This document shows positions 1-12,803 of a stretch of 64,000 bases of DNA, piece by piece. The translations under genes were made by a program, and so were the position numbers. Positions within the stretch are counted from its first letter, which is position 1, and each line of letters begins with the position of its first letter. Origin of the DNA: Mauremys mutica (taxonomy: Eukaryota > Chordata > Testudines > Geoemydidae); contig NC_059072.1 of assembly GCF_020497125.1 (NCBI RefSeq), forward strand, positions 76,701,697 through 76,765,696, in the 5' to 3' direction. The notes under the pieces are model-generated. The model was not told where the DNA came from. It saw only the letters and a program-made list of their open reading frames with translations, and did not search any database.

Positions 1-3000
1 GCTAACTGGAGCTAAGGAGACAAAGTGAGCAATCCACACTTACTACTTTTTGTTTCCCAAACAGCTGATCCCCTCTCTGCTTTCTCAAATGGTGGAATCA
101 CATAATAGTGCTATCTCAAAAGCTACGCTGCATCATGGATAGCTCTTAAAAAAATGGAAAACCTGTTTGATGAGGTAGCTAAGTATAGTTTTTCCCCCTG
201 TGCTGTGATTGTGACATATCTTATCCTCCAGGTTTTGGTCTGGTCAATATTTAGACCAAGTACTGCAGTAGATTGTGATAATTTTGTAGGAGACCCTTTT
301 GCACGTGAGTCAGTATTGAGCCAATTCTCTAGAATGATGGTAGGGAGGACTGTGCTTCTGATAATGATCTTTTTTGATGAAATATGAAGCCTGGGATCCT
401 GGTGACTTATATTTATTAGAGGGTAATAACACACAATCTCAGCACAGGTTTTTTAACTCAATGCATATTTTTTTTCTGGACACATATAAAATATTAACTA
501 TGAGTAAAACTTTTTAACATAGATGTCTAAAGTTGGGCTCTCAGTTCCATATTTAGGTACCTGCATAGAAGTGAGCTGATTCAAGTGTAGTGCATCTGCA
601 GCTCCAGCTGACTGCAGTGGGAATTGGGGTAGCTCAGTACCCCTGAAAATCATGCCACTTTGTTCAGGTGCCTGAATATAGATTTAGGAGTCAAACAAGT
701 TACCCAAGTTTGAAAAAAATTGGCCTCATTTTCTACAACAGAAGCTGAACTGCTTCAAGTAGATGAAGAGGGGATTCTCAAACCCCATCAGGACCCTGGG
801 GAGAGGGGTCTGCAATTTCTCTTCTATTTCAGCCTGGTCTCTCCAAGCATTCCATTTCCTACCATCCTCACCCCTAAATTACATGCTTATGCCTACCATT
901 TTTCCATGTCCTCTCACCTCTACCCCACTTGATCCTCTTGCCACACACTTACTTTGTCTACTTGGCCTTTATCTGTATATTTCCTTATTTTCTGAGTCCT
1001 ACCTTGATAATGAGCTTCCCTGGCTCCCTATTTAGAGACTACAGGCTATATTTACATTAGATCTAATTTTCTCTGTATATTAAAATGATTATAAGACCAA
1101 AAACAAAGTAATTGGTGTCACAGAAAAGATCATGGCAAAATTTGTTAAGAATGTAGACCCAAGTGATATATAAAAGTCTTACAAGTATTTATACCCATGA
1201 TGCTCTGAAAAGCAGCAGCTGAATACTGCAAAGCTCTAATAATCCAATTCCTCCCTGTATAAAATTGATAAGAAATATTTTCCTTTTTATTATTAATTAT
1301 TAACTTTGTAAAATAAATGTGTTGTTATAGCATGCATTCTTTAGGTTCCATATACAGATTATCCAAAACTAAAGTATGTCAGGTACCGTAGAATACAAAT
1401 AGTTCAACTGAAGTGCAAACTGGGTAATTATGCTACAAAATATGTCTGTTTAACTTTTAAGGTCAGAATAGACAGACTGATACACTGAATATATACATTT
1501 TTAGAAAATACTCTGTTAATCCCTTAGTACATAGGATGGATTGGGAAATCAAATACTTTAAAAGTTTAAAATCTACAATACAATGAACGTTTTCTCTTAT
1601 TTTGCTATTTCCTCTTCTATCGTATCAATGCTTATGAAAGGTGAGGGCTCTATAGCTTTTGAAAATGAAGTCTTTTGTTTCCAGAGAGAAACAGTCCAGA
1701 ATGGATTTAGTACCTTTAGCACAAGCTTTCTTTTTGTGATATGGCCACTGTCAATTAGGAAATACAATGAGAATAACATCTTAATTTGGATGGCTCACCA
1801 AAGAGAAGGTTACAACATTTGTCATTGACAAGCTAGATTGGATTTAAACAAGTGACCTAGAGCTGAAAGCCTCTATATTCCATCATCAAGCCTATGCAGC
1901 TTGTCTTACAGTTTTAAGATCCTTCTCACATTATTTTCTCCTCTGCTGATATCTTCAGTTAGCCGTTGGTAGATAATTAATTCTGGTTCTAAACTCCTAG
2001 CTGAATTTGTGAGAGTTGTTAGCAAATCAGGTATCATGAAAGAATCGGGATATTTTTTAAACGGCCAATTACCAGAAACATACAAATCCTTTTAATTTCT
2101 ATTGCTGGTTGGGAGAAGAGCACAACTGGCATTTCAAATGCAGAACACAGCTGAAACTTTCTTATACATCAGCTTTGCAATTGCATTTGTTGTCCTCAGG
2201 CCAGTCACACAAACTGATACTTCGCTATTCAAGTTAATGGGCAACAGCATAATAAAAGAAAATTCATCATCCATGCCAGTGCTATGTGAAAGAGAAAACT
2301 GCTAATTTAACAAGCTAACTGTGTTTGTGCTTAACATAATTTAAATGTCCTTTAAAACAGCTATTATCCCCTCTTTATATACTGTGTGTATGAGTAGTTA
2401 TTCTGTTTATTTCCTTGAATGGTGATGTGATAGCACATAACGTTGAATGCAGTATTGACATCAGACACTAGCCAAATTAACATGGAAAGTATAATGCAGT
2501 GCTATCATTTTAAACTGATAATACCATTTTAGTGGATTTAACTAAATCCATATGCATCATTTAAGGGATTTGATTTTCTGTTTTCACTTCCCAAATCTGA
2601 TTTTGCAGATTCATAGCAAAACCTGCGGCTCTATTTTTTAGTTATGTATTTTGTATTCACCGAAAGCTGCCTGATGCATTTACAAGTCAAGCAGGCATTT
2701 ATTCCAGACATATTACTAATGTATTCAAATGTAAAATTAAAGACCCTGAAAGCATGAGATGATTAAGTCTTATAATTAATTCCAAATTTCTTGGACATCC
2801 TTTCCAGCATCAGATCAACTTACTTGTAGGTGCCTTAGTGTAAATTAACATTTTTTTGCAGTTATTGCCAGACATCCTTGTAAAATACTTTCACATTGGT
2901 GTATGTGAGTGGTAAAATTACTGCTGAGGGGAAAAAAGAAGGCATACTGGCAAATGAAAATAGGTTATTAAATGCGTGTGGATGGAAATCCTTTCTTGGT

Positions 3001-3116
3001 TTATATGGTTCCAGATATACACCACCTGTTTCAGAACATATGCCTTTCATGAGCAAAGAGCTTAGATTCACATGAGTTACATAGTCATACATTTCAGATC
3101 CAACAGAAGTTTGTTT
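1..3116. other. Unassigned AT-rich stretch
   Basis: I see no gene, clear transposon end or tandem array here. The open frames are short (at most about 100 codons), overlap on both strands and match no family I recognise. Confidence 0.5.
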
Positions 3117-3140
3117 ATAGATAGATAGATAGATATAGAT
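3117..3140. repeat. Short TAGA microsatellite
   Basis: About five imperfect copies of the tetranucleotide ATAG/TAGA, starting just after a TTGTTTA run. Confidence 0.8.
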
Positions 3141-3266
3141 ATTTGACTGAAAAATATAACTACTTTCAAACATTCTATTTACTACAAACACTTTACTAGG
3201 AAAATGTTTCTTTTTCAAAACTCATTCATGTTTTATATTTATCAAGAATGATTTTTTGTAAACCAA

Positions 3267-3385
3267 GGCCCCAGTCCTGGAAACACTTGTTCACATGCAT
3301 ATTAGTTACATTTATTATTGAACCCAGTGGGACTGCTCATGAATAAAGTTAAGCCATGTGCACTAGTGTTTGCAGGATCAGAGCC
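3267..3385. mobile_element. Palindromic MITE, about 119 bp
   Basis: The left end (GGCCCCAGTCCTGGAAACACT) is mirrored by the right end (AGTGTTTGCAGGATCAGAGCC), and the interior is roughly self-complementary around CCCAGTGGGACT. This is a small non-autonomous DNA-transposon architecture. I recognise the style from amniote genomes, where related copies recur in this window near 34.6, 44.1 and 51.1 kb. It encodes nothing. Confidence 0.6.
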
Positions 3386-5193
3386 TAACTTGTACTGGTG
3401 AGGACTGGGTGGAACCATGGTCTTGTCTCTCCCAATGCACAGCCTACACAGATGATTCAGATGAACCAATAAAGGGTCAGGCAGTAATCTGATATTGACA
3501 GATGTTTTCCCACAATGTTTGTACATATGGTCAAAACTTAGATATAGTCTTCTTCCTGCTCTCATTGAAGTCAGTATACAAAGTCTCACTGAAATGAATC
3601 GGCTGAATGAACCTCTGCTTTCCAGATATTTTCTTTACCCATTCAGCCTCTATGACTTTAAAATGCATTGTTTTAAGCTTGATGATGGTAGGTGGAGATT
3701 TATTAGAGGCTGAATTCAGTATCTTAGGAGTTTTAACCTCACAATTCTAGCAACGTATTACCACATTGTTTTTTCTGAAAATTTATACCCTCTTCTGATT
3801 CCAATTTGAATGTAATAAAACTGAGAGTTGGGCACACCAGCTGTAGCATGTAGGATCAGGCTATATAGTTGTATCAGAAAGTTCTTGTATGAAATCTGGT
3901 GAAACAGAGATTTTATTGTTAGACTGAAAGTGCTCAGTGCCCATTTCTCAGACACACTCTGCCTCATGGCACGCTGACCCACTAGAACCTGCACTTGGGC
4001 TGGGCTGAAACAGAATCATGGGGGAGATGTAATGTACCCCCTGTACCCAGTGGAGTTTGGACATGGGAGAATGAAGCCCTACCAGTATTAATTCTGGCAC
4101 TGGTGGATCTGGGATCTCTTCTCATCAGTAGTCTTTCTCACTTACTGAAGTAACTCAATTGTTCATTACTGTGGTTTAAGTTACATTTAGTCATTTTAAA
4201 AAAGCACTTTACATTTATTTATTTCTAACCCTAAATCTTTGGTTCATGCTTCAGCCATTTCTTATCTGGAGTATCGTGTCAGTCCTCTTGCTGGGTTTCC
4301 AGTTCCATTGTGCTAACTCCATAGAAACACCAGATATCACATTATTGCAATGGAATTGAAATGAATCCTTTGTGATTCAATTGCTGTTAATGGAAAATCA
4401 ATGATAATATTGAAGAATTTCACAGGAGTTGGAATAGAATGAATCAGATAACATTTTTAAAATAACACTTATGCAGTTAATCTAGATATTTTTCCTATAA
4501 TATCTTTCATGTCACATCTATCTTTTGTTTGTTTGAAGCTTAGAACAACATGATGTGAATCAGGGGGACAGTTTTCTAGCATTGAATACATTTTAAAGTG
4601 CTCATTTAATAAATGTTAAGTTCTCTATGAAAACATTTTGTTAGAAAAGGATATTTTGCCTATGAGCAAAAGAGCTTTGAAATCAGTAATTAAGTTCTGC
4701 TTCTATTTCCACGTTCCTGTTGTATTAACTAAAGTCTCATATGAGAATGGAGTTTTTATAATGCTCCAGAGTACTTTAAAGTTTTAAAGGGCCAGAAGCA
4801 TAAAAACAGCAGGACATTGCAAAGTATTCTTGGGTCCTGCTGCTGTTGCTGCTGCTACAGAATGTGGAAAGAGGTTGCCAGACTCCTGCAATGTACTGTA
4901 ACTGGAATATGTCATCCACTTGCCTTCTCTCCCCCAACTTAAAAGAATTAACAGTGGGAAGTGGATCAGCTGGTGGAAGGCCTTCCAAAGACCCCAGGCA
5001 GCAGGATTCTGGGCCCCTTTCCAGGTGTTAAAGTAGATTACAATAGGAGCAGGAGCTTTGACTGTGCTAGCCAAGGAATGGGGGAGCCATGGGGAGTACG
5101 ATTGACTTACACTGAGAAGAGGAGGGGAGATCTCCCTATGCTTTTAATGGAAGAAGGGGTTCTGTATTCTCTCAAGTCCCTTTCTCTAGACCC
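3386..5193. other. Unassigned stretch with a short CTG run
   Basis: Nothing recognised. Around 4835-4858 there is a short interrupted CTG/TTG run of about seven triplets. It is not in a supported coding frame and is too short to count as an expanded repeat. Confidence 0.5.
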
Positions 5194-5352
5194 GAGGTTC
5201 TCAAACTGTGGTCTGTGGCCCACCAGTGGTCAGTGAGCGCTATTAAGGTGGACCCTCTAAGGTTCGTGCCTGGGCGGCCACACACGAGAGGATGAAGGGT
5301 CAACCACCTAATTAGTGGAGCTGTGCAGGCATGACTCCACTAATTAGGTGTC
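5194..5352 (+). mobile_element. hAT-like end followed by a perfect 16-bp hairpin
   Basis: Position 5194 begins GAGGTTCTCAAACTGTGG, typical of hAT/Charlie-type terminal repeats. No matching right end was found, so this is probably a fragment. At 5305-5320 and 5335-5350 lies a perfect 16-bp inverted repeat (CACCTAATTAGTGGAG and its complement) with a 14-base loop. The segment may be a composite of two repeats. Confidence 0.45.
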
Positions 5353-5879
5353 TGGATCCCAAAGAAAATGCACATGTAAGGTGAGGTGGTGGCCTTGGGA
5401 CGAGTAGAGGGGATAGGTGGGAGGGGGGCAGTGGGGTGAGACGAGGGTGTGGAGGGAATTTGGGATGTGCAGGTCTGCAGCAGCCAGAGAAAGAGATGAC
5501 TTTCCCCAGCTCCAGGGCTGTGGCTACTGGGGAGAGATGGCCCTCCTTCCCAGCCTCAGCTCCGTGGCTGCTGTGGTGGGGGAGAGACCCCTCCCTCCTT
5601 CCCAGCCCCAGGGAGGAGAGCACAGTTTCTGGGAGTTAAGTGGCGACATCCAGACTTTGGATAGCTTATAATATTTTGGGGTTTTTTGCTTATCCAAAAT
5701 TAATCTGAATACTGAACCTTTAGGCAACCCTTTGAAATTAACCCTTTCCTAATGACCACCGCTGCAATCTAGCTGCAGTAGCAGTATTGCCAGTGTTCAT
5801 TTGCATGCTGGTACTGGGTACATACCTAGTAAAGAAAGAACATTGGAGACAATGCTGCATGAACGTCACCTACCTGGCA
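5353..5879. other. G-rich low-complexity stretch, no gene
   Basis: From about 5390 to 5640 the sequence is G+C rich with repeated GGGGAG/CTCCCTCC-like blocks, so several frames stay open by composition. Nothing in the translations resembles a known family. The remainder to 5879 is unremarkable. Confidence 0.5.
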
Positions 5880-6049
5880 AGTTTGCAGTATTGTTGCAGT
5901 AATGTTGGTCCCAGAATATAAGGGAGACAAGCTGGGTGAGGTAATATCTTTTACTGGGCCAGCTTCTGTGGTGATTGAAAGCTTGTCTCTCTCACCAGCA
6001 GAAGTTGGTCCAACAAAATATATTACCTCACTCATCTTGTCTCTCACAC
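5880..6049 (+). mobile_element. Short foldback retroelement, Penelope-like group (copy 1)
   Basis: About 170 bp flanked by ACCTGGCA at 5872-5879 and 6050-6057, a direct repeat consistent with a TSD. The interior folds back: the block around AGGTAATATCTTTTACTGG is mirrored by the block around CAAAATATATTACCTCA. It shares the TGTTGGTCC-like end motif and organisation of the copies at 46976 and 58342, in the opposite orientation. The hammerhead-like core of those copies is largely missing here. The Penelope link is inference. Confidence 0.5.
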
Positions 6050-6547
6050 ACCTGGCATATTATACAAAATAAATGTGGGTTAATTCCTTTGTTAATGTAT
6101 GCAAGGCCTCCCCCCACACCTCCACCACTTTATTGTCTGCTGCCCACATGATATATATTGCATGTCCCAGATCACCTGCTGTAATTTATTTTTGAAGCAT
6201 TGTAACATTTTTTTTTATTAAGAAGAGACTCCTCTCTTCCTGTAATACAAATTTCTACCAGAAAGAATCCACTCACTTCCTCATCAGCTACTCAGGCCAA
6301 ATTTTGCAAGGAGTTCTCTGTCATCAGATCCCTGTGCCCATGCCAACCCCCACTGATGTCAGTGGAGACCTGTATGGGTGCAGATGTCTGCCTAAGCAGG
6401 GCTAATTGTAGGATAAGGGCATCAGTGTTCTCAGATTTCTCAAGGCTGCGTGGGAAATTATTGTGGGGAAAAGGAGAGCACTTTGGTACTTTGGGGGGGA
6501 TCTTGAAATCCAATTAGTCGCTGAGGTGCAAAATGTTCATAAGTGAG
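6050..6547. other. Unassigned stretch
   Basis: No gene recognised. The part around 6290-6420 resembles old amniote MITE sequence (GGCCAAATTTTGCAAGG and CCCACTGATGTCAGTGG), too decayed to delimit. Confidence 0.4.
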
Positions 6548-6956
6548 TGTAGCAGGGTGCTGGTGCAAAGGCACCTAATTAGCCCCTGCTCAGCCAGCCC
6601 CAATCAGGAGAAATGGATTAGGGCTGGGGAGAAATCTGGTGCCTGGCCTTTAGAACTGGCTGTACCTGCGAGCCTGAGGGTTCAAGGGCTATAAAGGCTG
6701 GCAGCCAGCAAGACAAAGAAGGGGAAATGGTCAGGGGGAAGGTCAGTCAGTCAGTCAGTCAGTCAGTCAGTCAGTCTCCAGGCTGAGGGCAGACTCTGGA
6801 GAGGGAGATTGTCAGCGCTGTATATAGTATATCACTGGTGGTGGGAGAACATGGTGTAAATAAAGCCACAGGTGCTGTAGAACTAGAAGCCTCTCTGAGC
6901 TTTATTGGGCAGCCAGTGGGCCTAAGGAAGAGGGGTGGGCAGAGGACCTTGTTACA
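6548..6956 (+). mobile_element. Solo LTR of an endogenous retrovirus, 409 bp
   Basis: The element begins TGTAGCAGGG and ends CCTTGTTACA, near-perfect inverted ends with the retroviral TG...CA form. It is flanked by the 5-bp duplication GTGAG (6543-6547 and 6957-6961). Inside, a TATA-like CTATAAAGG lies at about 6690 and an AATAAAGCC polyadenylation signal at about 6858, in the correct order for plus orientation. No internal retroviral sequence is attached, so it is a solo LTR left by recombination. A GTCA microsatellite sits between TATA and the poly(A) signal. Confidence 0.8.
6742..6776. repeat. GTCA microsatellite inside the LTR
   Basis: About eight to nine uninterrupted GTCA units, downstream of the LTR TATA-like box. 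Confidence 0.9.
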
Positions 6957-6961
6957 GTGAG

Positions 6962-7928
6962 TAAATACTATGATAAATCTTCAACAAGTCATTCATTTTT
7001 TAGAAGTCTAGATTATGTGCTTCATTCACCTGGGTTTGGAGCCTTGAGTTTTATTCATCCTGAAATCTAGTTATTACCAGGAAGCTATCTTCAGGTTATC
7101 ACTTCAGTATAGAGGATTAAATTAATTGCAAACTCCCACTGACTTCAGTAGAGGTGGGATTTCATCAACAGTCATAAAAGATCATTGCATGACAGAGTAT
7201 ATAGGTAGAAAAAACTTGTAAGGTCAGCCTGTTCATCTCTGTCAGTGAAGGCGTGTTTCAAACAATATATTCTAAAGACCGCTTCATCTACTATTCTGTG
7301 TTTTAAATGGTAAGACTTCTGTCACTTCTTTTGGGAGACTATTTTATAATCTAAAAACCTCAATGTCAGGAAATGTTGCACTGGGGAAAAATTCTTATAT
7401 TTTCATGTTTTATATGTAATTAAAAACAGTTCTCTGAATGCTTCCAGTATACTAAATTACTGACCCTCTCAACAGTGAATGGTTAGAACATTTTGTAGTA
7501 ATAAAACTTGTTTTTCAACACATTTCTACTATAATAAGTTGCTGACATGTTTGCACCCATTCACAAAGCTTATTTGCTTCAAAAGACATTTTTATTTATA
7601 CATCGATGGATAAATCTTGTACTGGCTCTTTCTAGCAGAAAACTTGAAGCAGGATTTGGTGTATCTATACAAATAGCTTATACAAGGAGTGCACCTTGTG
7701 TACAGCATGGAGTCCATATCCATATTTGACTGTCTGCAGATAGGAAGAGAGGCTAGAACCAGCCAACTTTGGGGGATCCATGTTCCTCACCTCTAGAGGG
7801 TACACTACATCTGAGGAGGCTTTTCAGTCATTAGGAATTAATGGCCTCTGTGTAATGGCTTCACCATTTCTGCATGGTACCCAGAGAGATCCAACAATAA
7901 CAAGTGGAGTTACTCAGGCTGGGTAATG
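6962..7928. other. Unassigned stretch
   Basis: AT-rich sequence with no recognisable gene or repeat boundary. Short frames such as 7547-7729 show no known motif. Confidence 0.45.
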
Positions 7929-7933
7929 GGAAG

Positions 7934-9288
7934 TGTCGCAACCCTATACATAGTTATGGCTCTGTATGGCCAATTGTTGGTCCACGGCCATCTTGTTCTG
8001 CTAAAAGGACAAGGCAGCCTCCATCTTGGACCAGGTTCTTGTTCCACAGGAGAGGGCAGAGACCTAATTCTGCCCAGCAACACCGTGGTGTTGTGTGCAA
8101 CCCATAGAGTGCGGTGTGCAACATTCTAGTGTTGTGTGCATTTTCCTGCTCTTTTTCGCCTGGTCATCTAGGGGTCAGGCTAGTGCCTTGTGCAAAGACG
8201 CCAGTGTGCCGTGTGCAGATCCTGTTGGCGTGGGGGGCAACAATTCAGAGCCTGAAGGGTGTAGGAGCCAGGGACCAATCAGATGCTGACACGAGTGAGT
8301 GAGACCCTTCGAATAAAACTAGGTTTCTCCCCAAAATTTGTGTGGAGTGTCCGCGTGTCAGCTGAAGGGCCTGATCAACCTCTCAGCCAGGGTCTCCTCC
8401 CGGTATAGCTAGCTCGTGTTCGTGTGGAGTATCCGCATGTCAGCTGAAGGGCCTGATCAACCTCTCAGCCAGGGTCTCCTCCCGTTATAGCTAGCCCGTG
8501 TTCGTGTCGTTTTGGATTCATTGTCGCTTTGGATTTATCGTTTTGGATCTATTTCCATCAGCTCGTCATGCTTCTGGTGTCTGCTCTGCTGGTCAGCTGC
8601 GCCTGGAGTGCGGTATTTGCTTTCTAATTTCTGACAGTTTGTTTACCTAGCTTCCCCTTTTTTTCCCCTTCCTAACTCGGTACCAAGTGTGTATACAGTG
8701 TATAAGGATTGAATTGTTGAGCTCATAATTGCGCAGTTGTTTAGTTTGTATAGTTGTTCTGGGTTTTAATAGATAGTTAATTGTAGACTGTTTTAGGTTG
8801 TGTGAGTTACTGCTCTGTCTTTGTCTGGAGTGCTTGGTGCTAGGTGCTGTCTCCACCTGAGGATTAGCTGACCAAGGGGTTTCTGTCCCCGCGGTCTGTG
8901 TAAGTGGAATCTGCCCAACTGCAGCCGCACCACACTCTGGGTTTACCCTTAGTGTGAAAGCAAGGGTGGTTGAGGCAGTGGCCTGTGGGTCCCTTTTCTG
9001 TGTTGCACCGGGCACCGCCCTGACGAACCCGATTCCCATCTTGTGCGATTGGTGTGTCTGCCTATCCAGTGTGGTGCAGTGAGCAGTATAGAATTGCATT
9101 GTTAATGATTTTTGGGTGTGTTTATATTGTTTAATAACATCCCAGCTAAGAATTGCCCCCCTCCTCGGCCAACGTTGTAACTATCCCCCCAATAAATGCA
9201 GCCACTTGGCTTTAAACCTTATTCCGGTCCAGCCTGGTTTTTCCTCTCCCAATACCAAAGCTGATCGAACCGCAATCGGTTTCGGACA
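7934..9288 (+). mobile_element. Long solo LTR or LTR-type element, 1355 bp
   Basis: It begins TGTCGCAACCC and ends CGGTTTCGGACA, so the ends are TG...CA with a short inverted match (TGTC/GACA). It is flanked by the 5-bp direct repeat GGAAG (7929-7933 and 9289-9293). AATAAA signals occur at about 8312 and 9192; the latter leaves roughly 95 bp to the 3' end, a plausible U5. The interior is CpG-rich compared with the flanks and carries an 82-bp tandem duplication. Frames such as 8647-9099 (minus) resemble no gag, pol or env I know. I did not see a second LTR. Confidence 0.6.
8341..8504. repeat. 82-bp tandem duplication within the LTR
   Basis: Units 8341-8422 and 8423-8504 both start TGTGGAGT.TCCGC.TGTCAG and end GCTAGC.CGTGTTCG. 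They differ at only a few sites, so the duplication is young relative to the LTR. Confidence 0.85.
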
Positions 9289-9293
9289 GGAAG

Positions 9294-10859
9294 CAAACAC
9301 AACTCTGGTTTGTATAGTCATAGTCAGCCCATCTGCGCTCTGCCTAACCCACCAGCCACCACAAAATGCTTGGTTGTGTTATGGCCTTTAGAAACAAAAG
9401 TAGAAAAAAAAAACAGATGGCACTATTTGTAGCTTCATTGTGTTGCTCAATGAAATAAGAGATGTGGGCATCCTGTTTTTTGTAATGCCTTGGGAAATCT
9501 AACTCTTCTTGCAGGCATCTAATTTCTTTAACAGGTACATCTGATATTCCAGAAAAAACTTTTTAGGATTATTTTATGTGGACAGTATCTGTGCTGTAAC
9601 AGATAGCTAAGGCATAGTCAGCATCTCCTCTCCCTCCTCCTCCTCCCCCACCCCTGCCACAAGAGAAAGAAATGGAAAATTTCCATCCTTGACTCTATTA
9701 GCTTTAAACAGATAGGACTGACTAGGCTGCTGCTATCTCATGTTGCTCCATCATTTTCATAGGAAACACTAAAGGCAGATGGGGGGAATGACTTTTCCAG
9801 TCATATCCTCAGATGATCTCATGACCCGATATAAACATTTTCTCTTTATGTGAAAGACTAAAGAGAGAATAACTAATGATGAAAATGACTAGCATTTATA
9901 TAACTCCATTAATCTGGAAGGATCCCAAATTGCTTTACTACTTACTGGATGAAGCTATATAAACACTGGTAGCTAAATATATCTATATCTAAAATATTTA
10001 ACCCACTATGGAAATGTAGCCTCTGTTGTATGGTTTACAGCAATATTACAAAACAATTTAGGAAAAAAAGAAATACTTTTGCCAAATGAAACTACAGGAG
10101 AACTATTTGGTGACAGAAGGCAGTTACCCAAATTAGAAGTTGACCATGATGGAGGGGTTAAAATTCCTATCCTTGCAATAAATGACACTGGATTTTAGTG
10201 ACTGCAAGTAGACAGATAGTTGTATGCTTCATCTGAATGGCTGCACCTCCAACAGCACCATGCCCCCTAGCACCATAATGAGGTCCATTTAAATCCAAGA
10301 GGTAGAATGTGGCCTGCTGAATTGTCAGTGCCAGCACCTGAGTTTTACCTTTCAGAACTCTTATCCAAATATATCTAGGCCTGATCGTACTTAGCCTATG
10401 AGTTCTGATGGGATCACATCTAAGCTGGTAGTGTTTGGCTGTAGACTTTTGTGGGTCTGGGAAATTAAGAGTGCATAAAAATATTAAAAATAAAATGTTG
10501 CTGCCCCTAATCAGTCCACCCACCTGTGTTTGTAAAGGTCTATCACCGTGGCATGTAGGCACTGTACTTGGGTTCTAGAGAACAGTGGGATCTGTCTAGA
10601 AAAGATAGGCCTAACCTGGTTTTGGTGTTTGGTTTAATCATTGGTTCTGTGGGGAGCACTTCATTGAAGATATGAGTTTTGCATTGTGATATGAAGATGG
10701 CATTGGTAGGACACTTCTCAATGTCAATTGCCCTTAGTGTATGACTGAGAAGGCTCTTTCCTTCAAATTCCTCAAGTTTCCATATTTAGACTCCCTCTGT
10801 CATAGCATACCAGATGATTGTAGCTTTTGTGGTGGATCCTGGAAGGGAGATATTAGTGT
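9294..10859. other. Unassigned stretch
   Basis: No gene, array or clear transposon end recognised. The 131-codon minus frame at 10167-10562 shows no recognisable domain. Confidence 0.45.
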
Positions 10860-11641
10860 TGTTGTCAGAGTGCTACCGGTGTGGTGCTCTGCTTTCTCCA
10901 ATATTGATATCACTCGGCTGCATGCGTGTGTTCCCTCTGTGTGCTGCCCCAGCTCTTCGAAGATAGCTGACACAGCAGACCCGACGAGAACCCCCAGTAA
11001 CCACAGAGTCTAGTAAGATTCAAAGTCACGTCGACTAGGTTTATTGAGACCTTGGACACAATGGCAGTTCCCTGTAGATTACTTAGTCTACCGGGCATAC
11101 TACGAGAAAGTGCCTCTTAGCAATGGACTCAGCTCAGTCAGTGGCAGGACTTTCCACTGCCCCCTCGGCTGGACAAAGACACCGCCCCAGGGATGCATTC
11201 TTATACACAGGTACAAACAAGTTACACATCACTCCTGACGTATTGAGGTGCAACCCTTCTACGTAGCAAGGTACAACCCCTCTACGTAGTAAGGTGCCGC
11301 CTTTCACCTTGTACATGTTGGTTCGATCAAAACAACTCTATCCATCATATTACCCTTTTGCCCCTGTCATTGGGATAGGCCAGCCTGTTTTTTGCTATCT
11401 GTGTGGAATGTGCAAGTATGTGAATGTTCTGATATCTAGTGTTCAGTACCTTTTAGGTACGTATCTTCTTGCAGCATCAGCCCTTTCCTTGCCAGCTTCT
11501 GTGAGCAGGGCCTGCCTCTGGCTCACAGCTTAACTTTGCTTTATGTTAGCAAAGTCTTGACCATTACTTTAGTTCAGGCCTCAGGCCTCATACCAGGCCT
11601 CTGATACCAAGGTTTATATCTTAGGGCCTCCTCTTACAACA
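10860..11641 (-). mobile_element. Solo LTR, minus orientation, 782 bp
   Basis: Read on plus, the element starts TGTTGT and ends ACAACA, perfect 6-bp inverted termini. It is flanked by the 5-bp duplication AGTGT (10855-10859 and 11642-11646). On the minus strand, a TATA-like TATAAGAATGC (near 11205) precedes an AATAAA signal (near 11040), which is why I orient it minus. U3 contains short direct repeats of about 25 bp around 11243-11300 (GGT.CAACCC.TCTACGTAG), possibly enhancer repeats. No internal retroviral sequence is present. Confidence 0.8.
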
Positions 11642-11646
11642 AGTGT

Positions 11647-12795
11647 GATCCAATCTCATGTAGGTTTTTGTAAATCTGCCCATTCATCTTGAAAGGACAT
11701 TGATTTTTCTTCCAAATTTAATTTGGAATATGCCATTTTGGTAGCTGCCATTGTTTGAGTACCTCCAGTAATGAGTCCAGCATGAATCTGACATTGCAAA
11801 GTGTCTTAAATGCTGGAAGGCATATGCAAGGAGATGGTAAAGCCAAACAGTTCCTTTATCACATTTTCTTTCTTCCAGCTAGCATTCTTTTGTTTCTCCT
11901 AGATTCAGTTGAAACTAGGTCTTCTTCACCCAGACCCCCATTTCTATCATGAACAATGATAAGTGGGGTAACCCCCACTGCTTGCAGTGAATGGGAAAGA
12001 TACATAGAAAGGAATATCACTGGGATATTTCTAAGCATTAAAATCAATATGGTTAGTTTCGTTACATGGTATTATAGAAATAAATCTTTTTGGTTTTGGC
12101 ATTCACAACAAGCTTTAGTCACAATGAATATTTTTTAAAAAAATGTTTGCTAGAGACTTTTGGACTTGTGTTTACTATAAGGTAGCTATGGACATTATGT
12201 GGAGTTGAGATTCTATTCATTGGCTGCCACCTTAAAAGCTGTGTTTATTGAAATGCACTCCCTATTTTAAAATGTGCATTTTCAATTACAACTGAAGCTT
12301 TAAGTGACAACAAAGACTCACATTTCTGACAGAATGAATTCCAAAACATGGCCAAAAGCTGGTGTGGCAAGATTCATTGTTCCCGCAATGAACAGTCTCA
12401 TGAGTCATGGGTCTACCAGTCTTTCAAAATATTAGCACCATGTGTGAAAAATTAAAAGAGATTTCAGGGTATATATTTTATGTGGGAAATGGTCATTTTC
12501 TGTGATTAGATCTCATGCTGTGCTAGTGCCTAAACTGACTTTTGCTTTGTGTGTGCAAAGCTAACAAAATTAATCTCTGTGGTTTCTCTTATTTCTTCTT
12601 AAGAGCCAAATTCTGGTCTCAGTTGTTTCAGATTTACACAGATTTTAACAAAGAGCAGCCTCTGACCCTAAATATTTATAAAGAAACTATATTGAGGATT
12701 CAATTATAACTTTAAATTGAGTTGTTCGCTGTAGCTTGTCTCTTAAGGCCAGACCCTACAGAAATCAACATAGGTTTTGCTCTTGATTTTAATGG
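11647..12795. other. Unassigned stretch
   Basis: No gene or repeat end recognised; AT-rich throughout. Confidence 0.45.
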
Positions 12796-12803
12796 GAATA
12801 AAG

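Noticed and set aside
4835..4858. CTG triplet expansion
   Set aside because: Only about seven interrupted triplets, not in a supported transcript.
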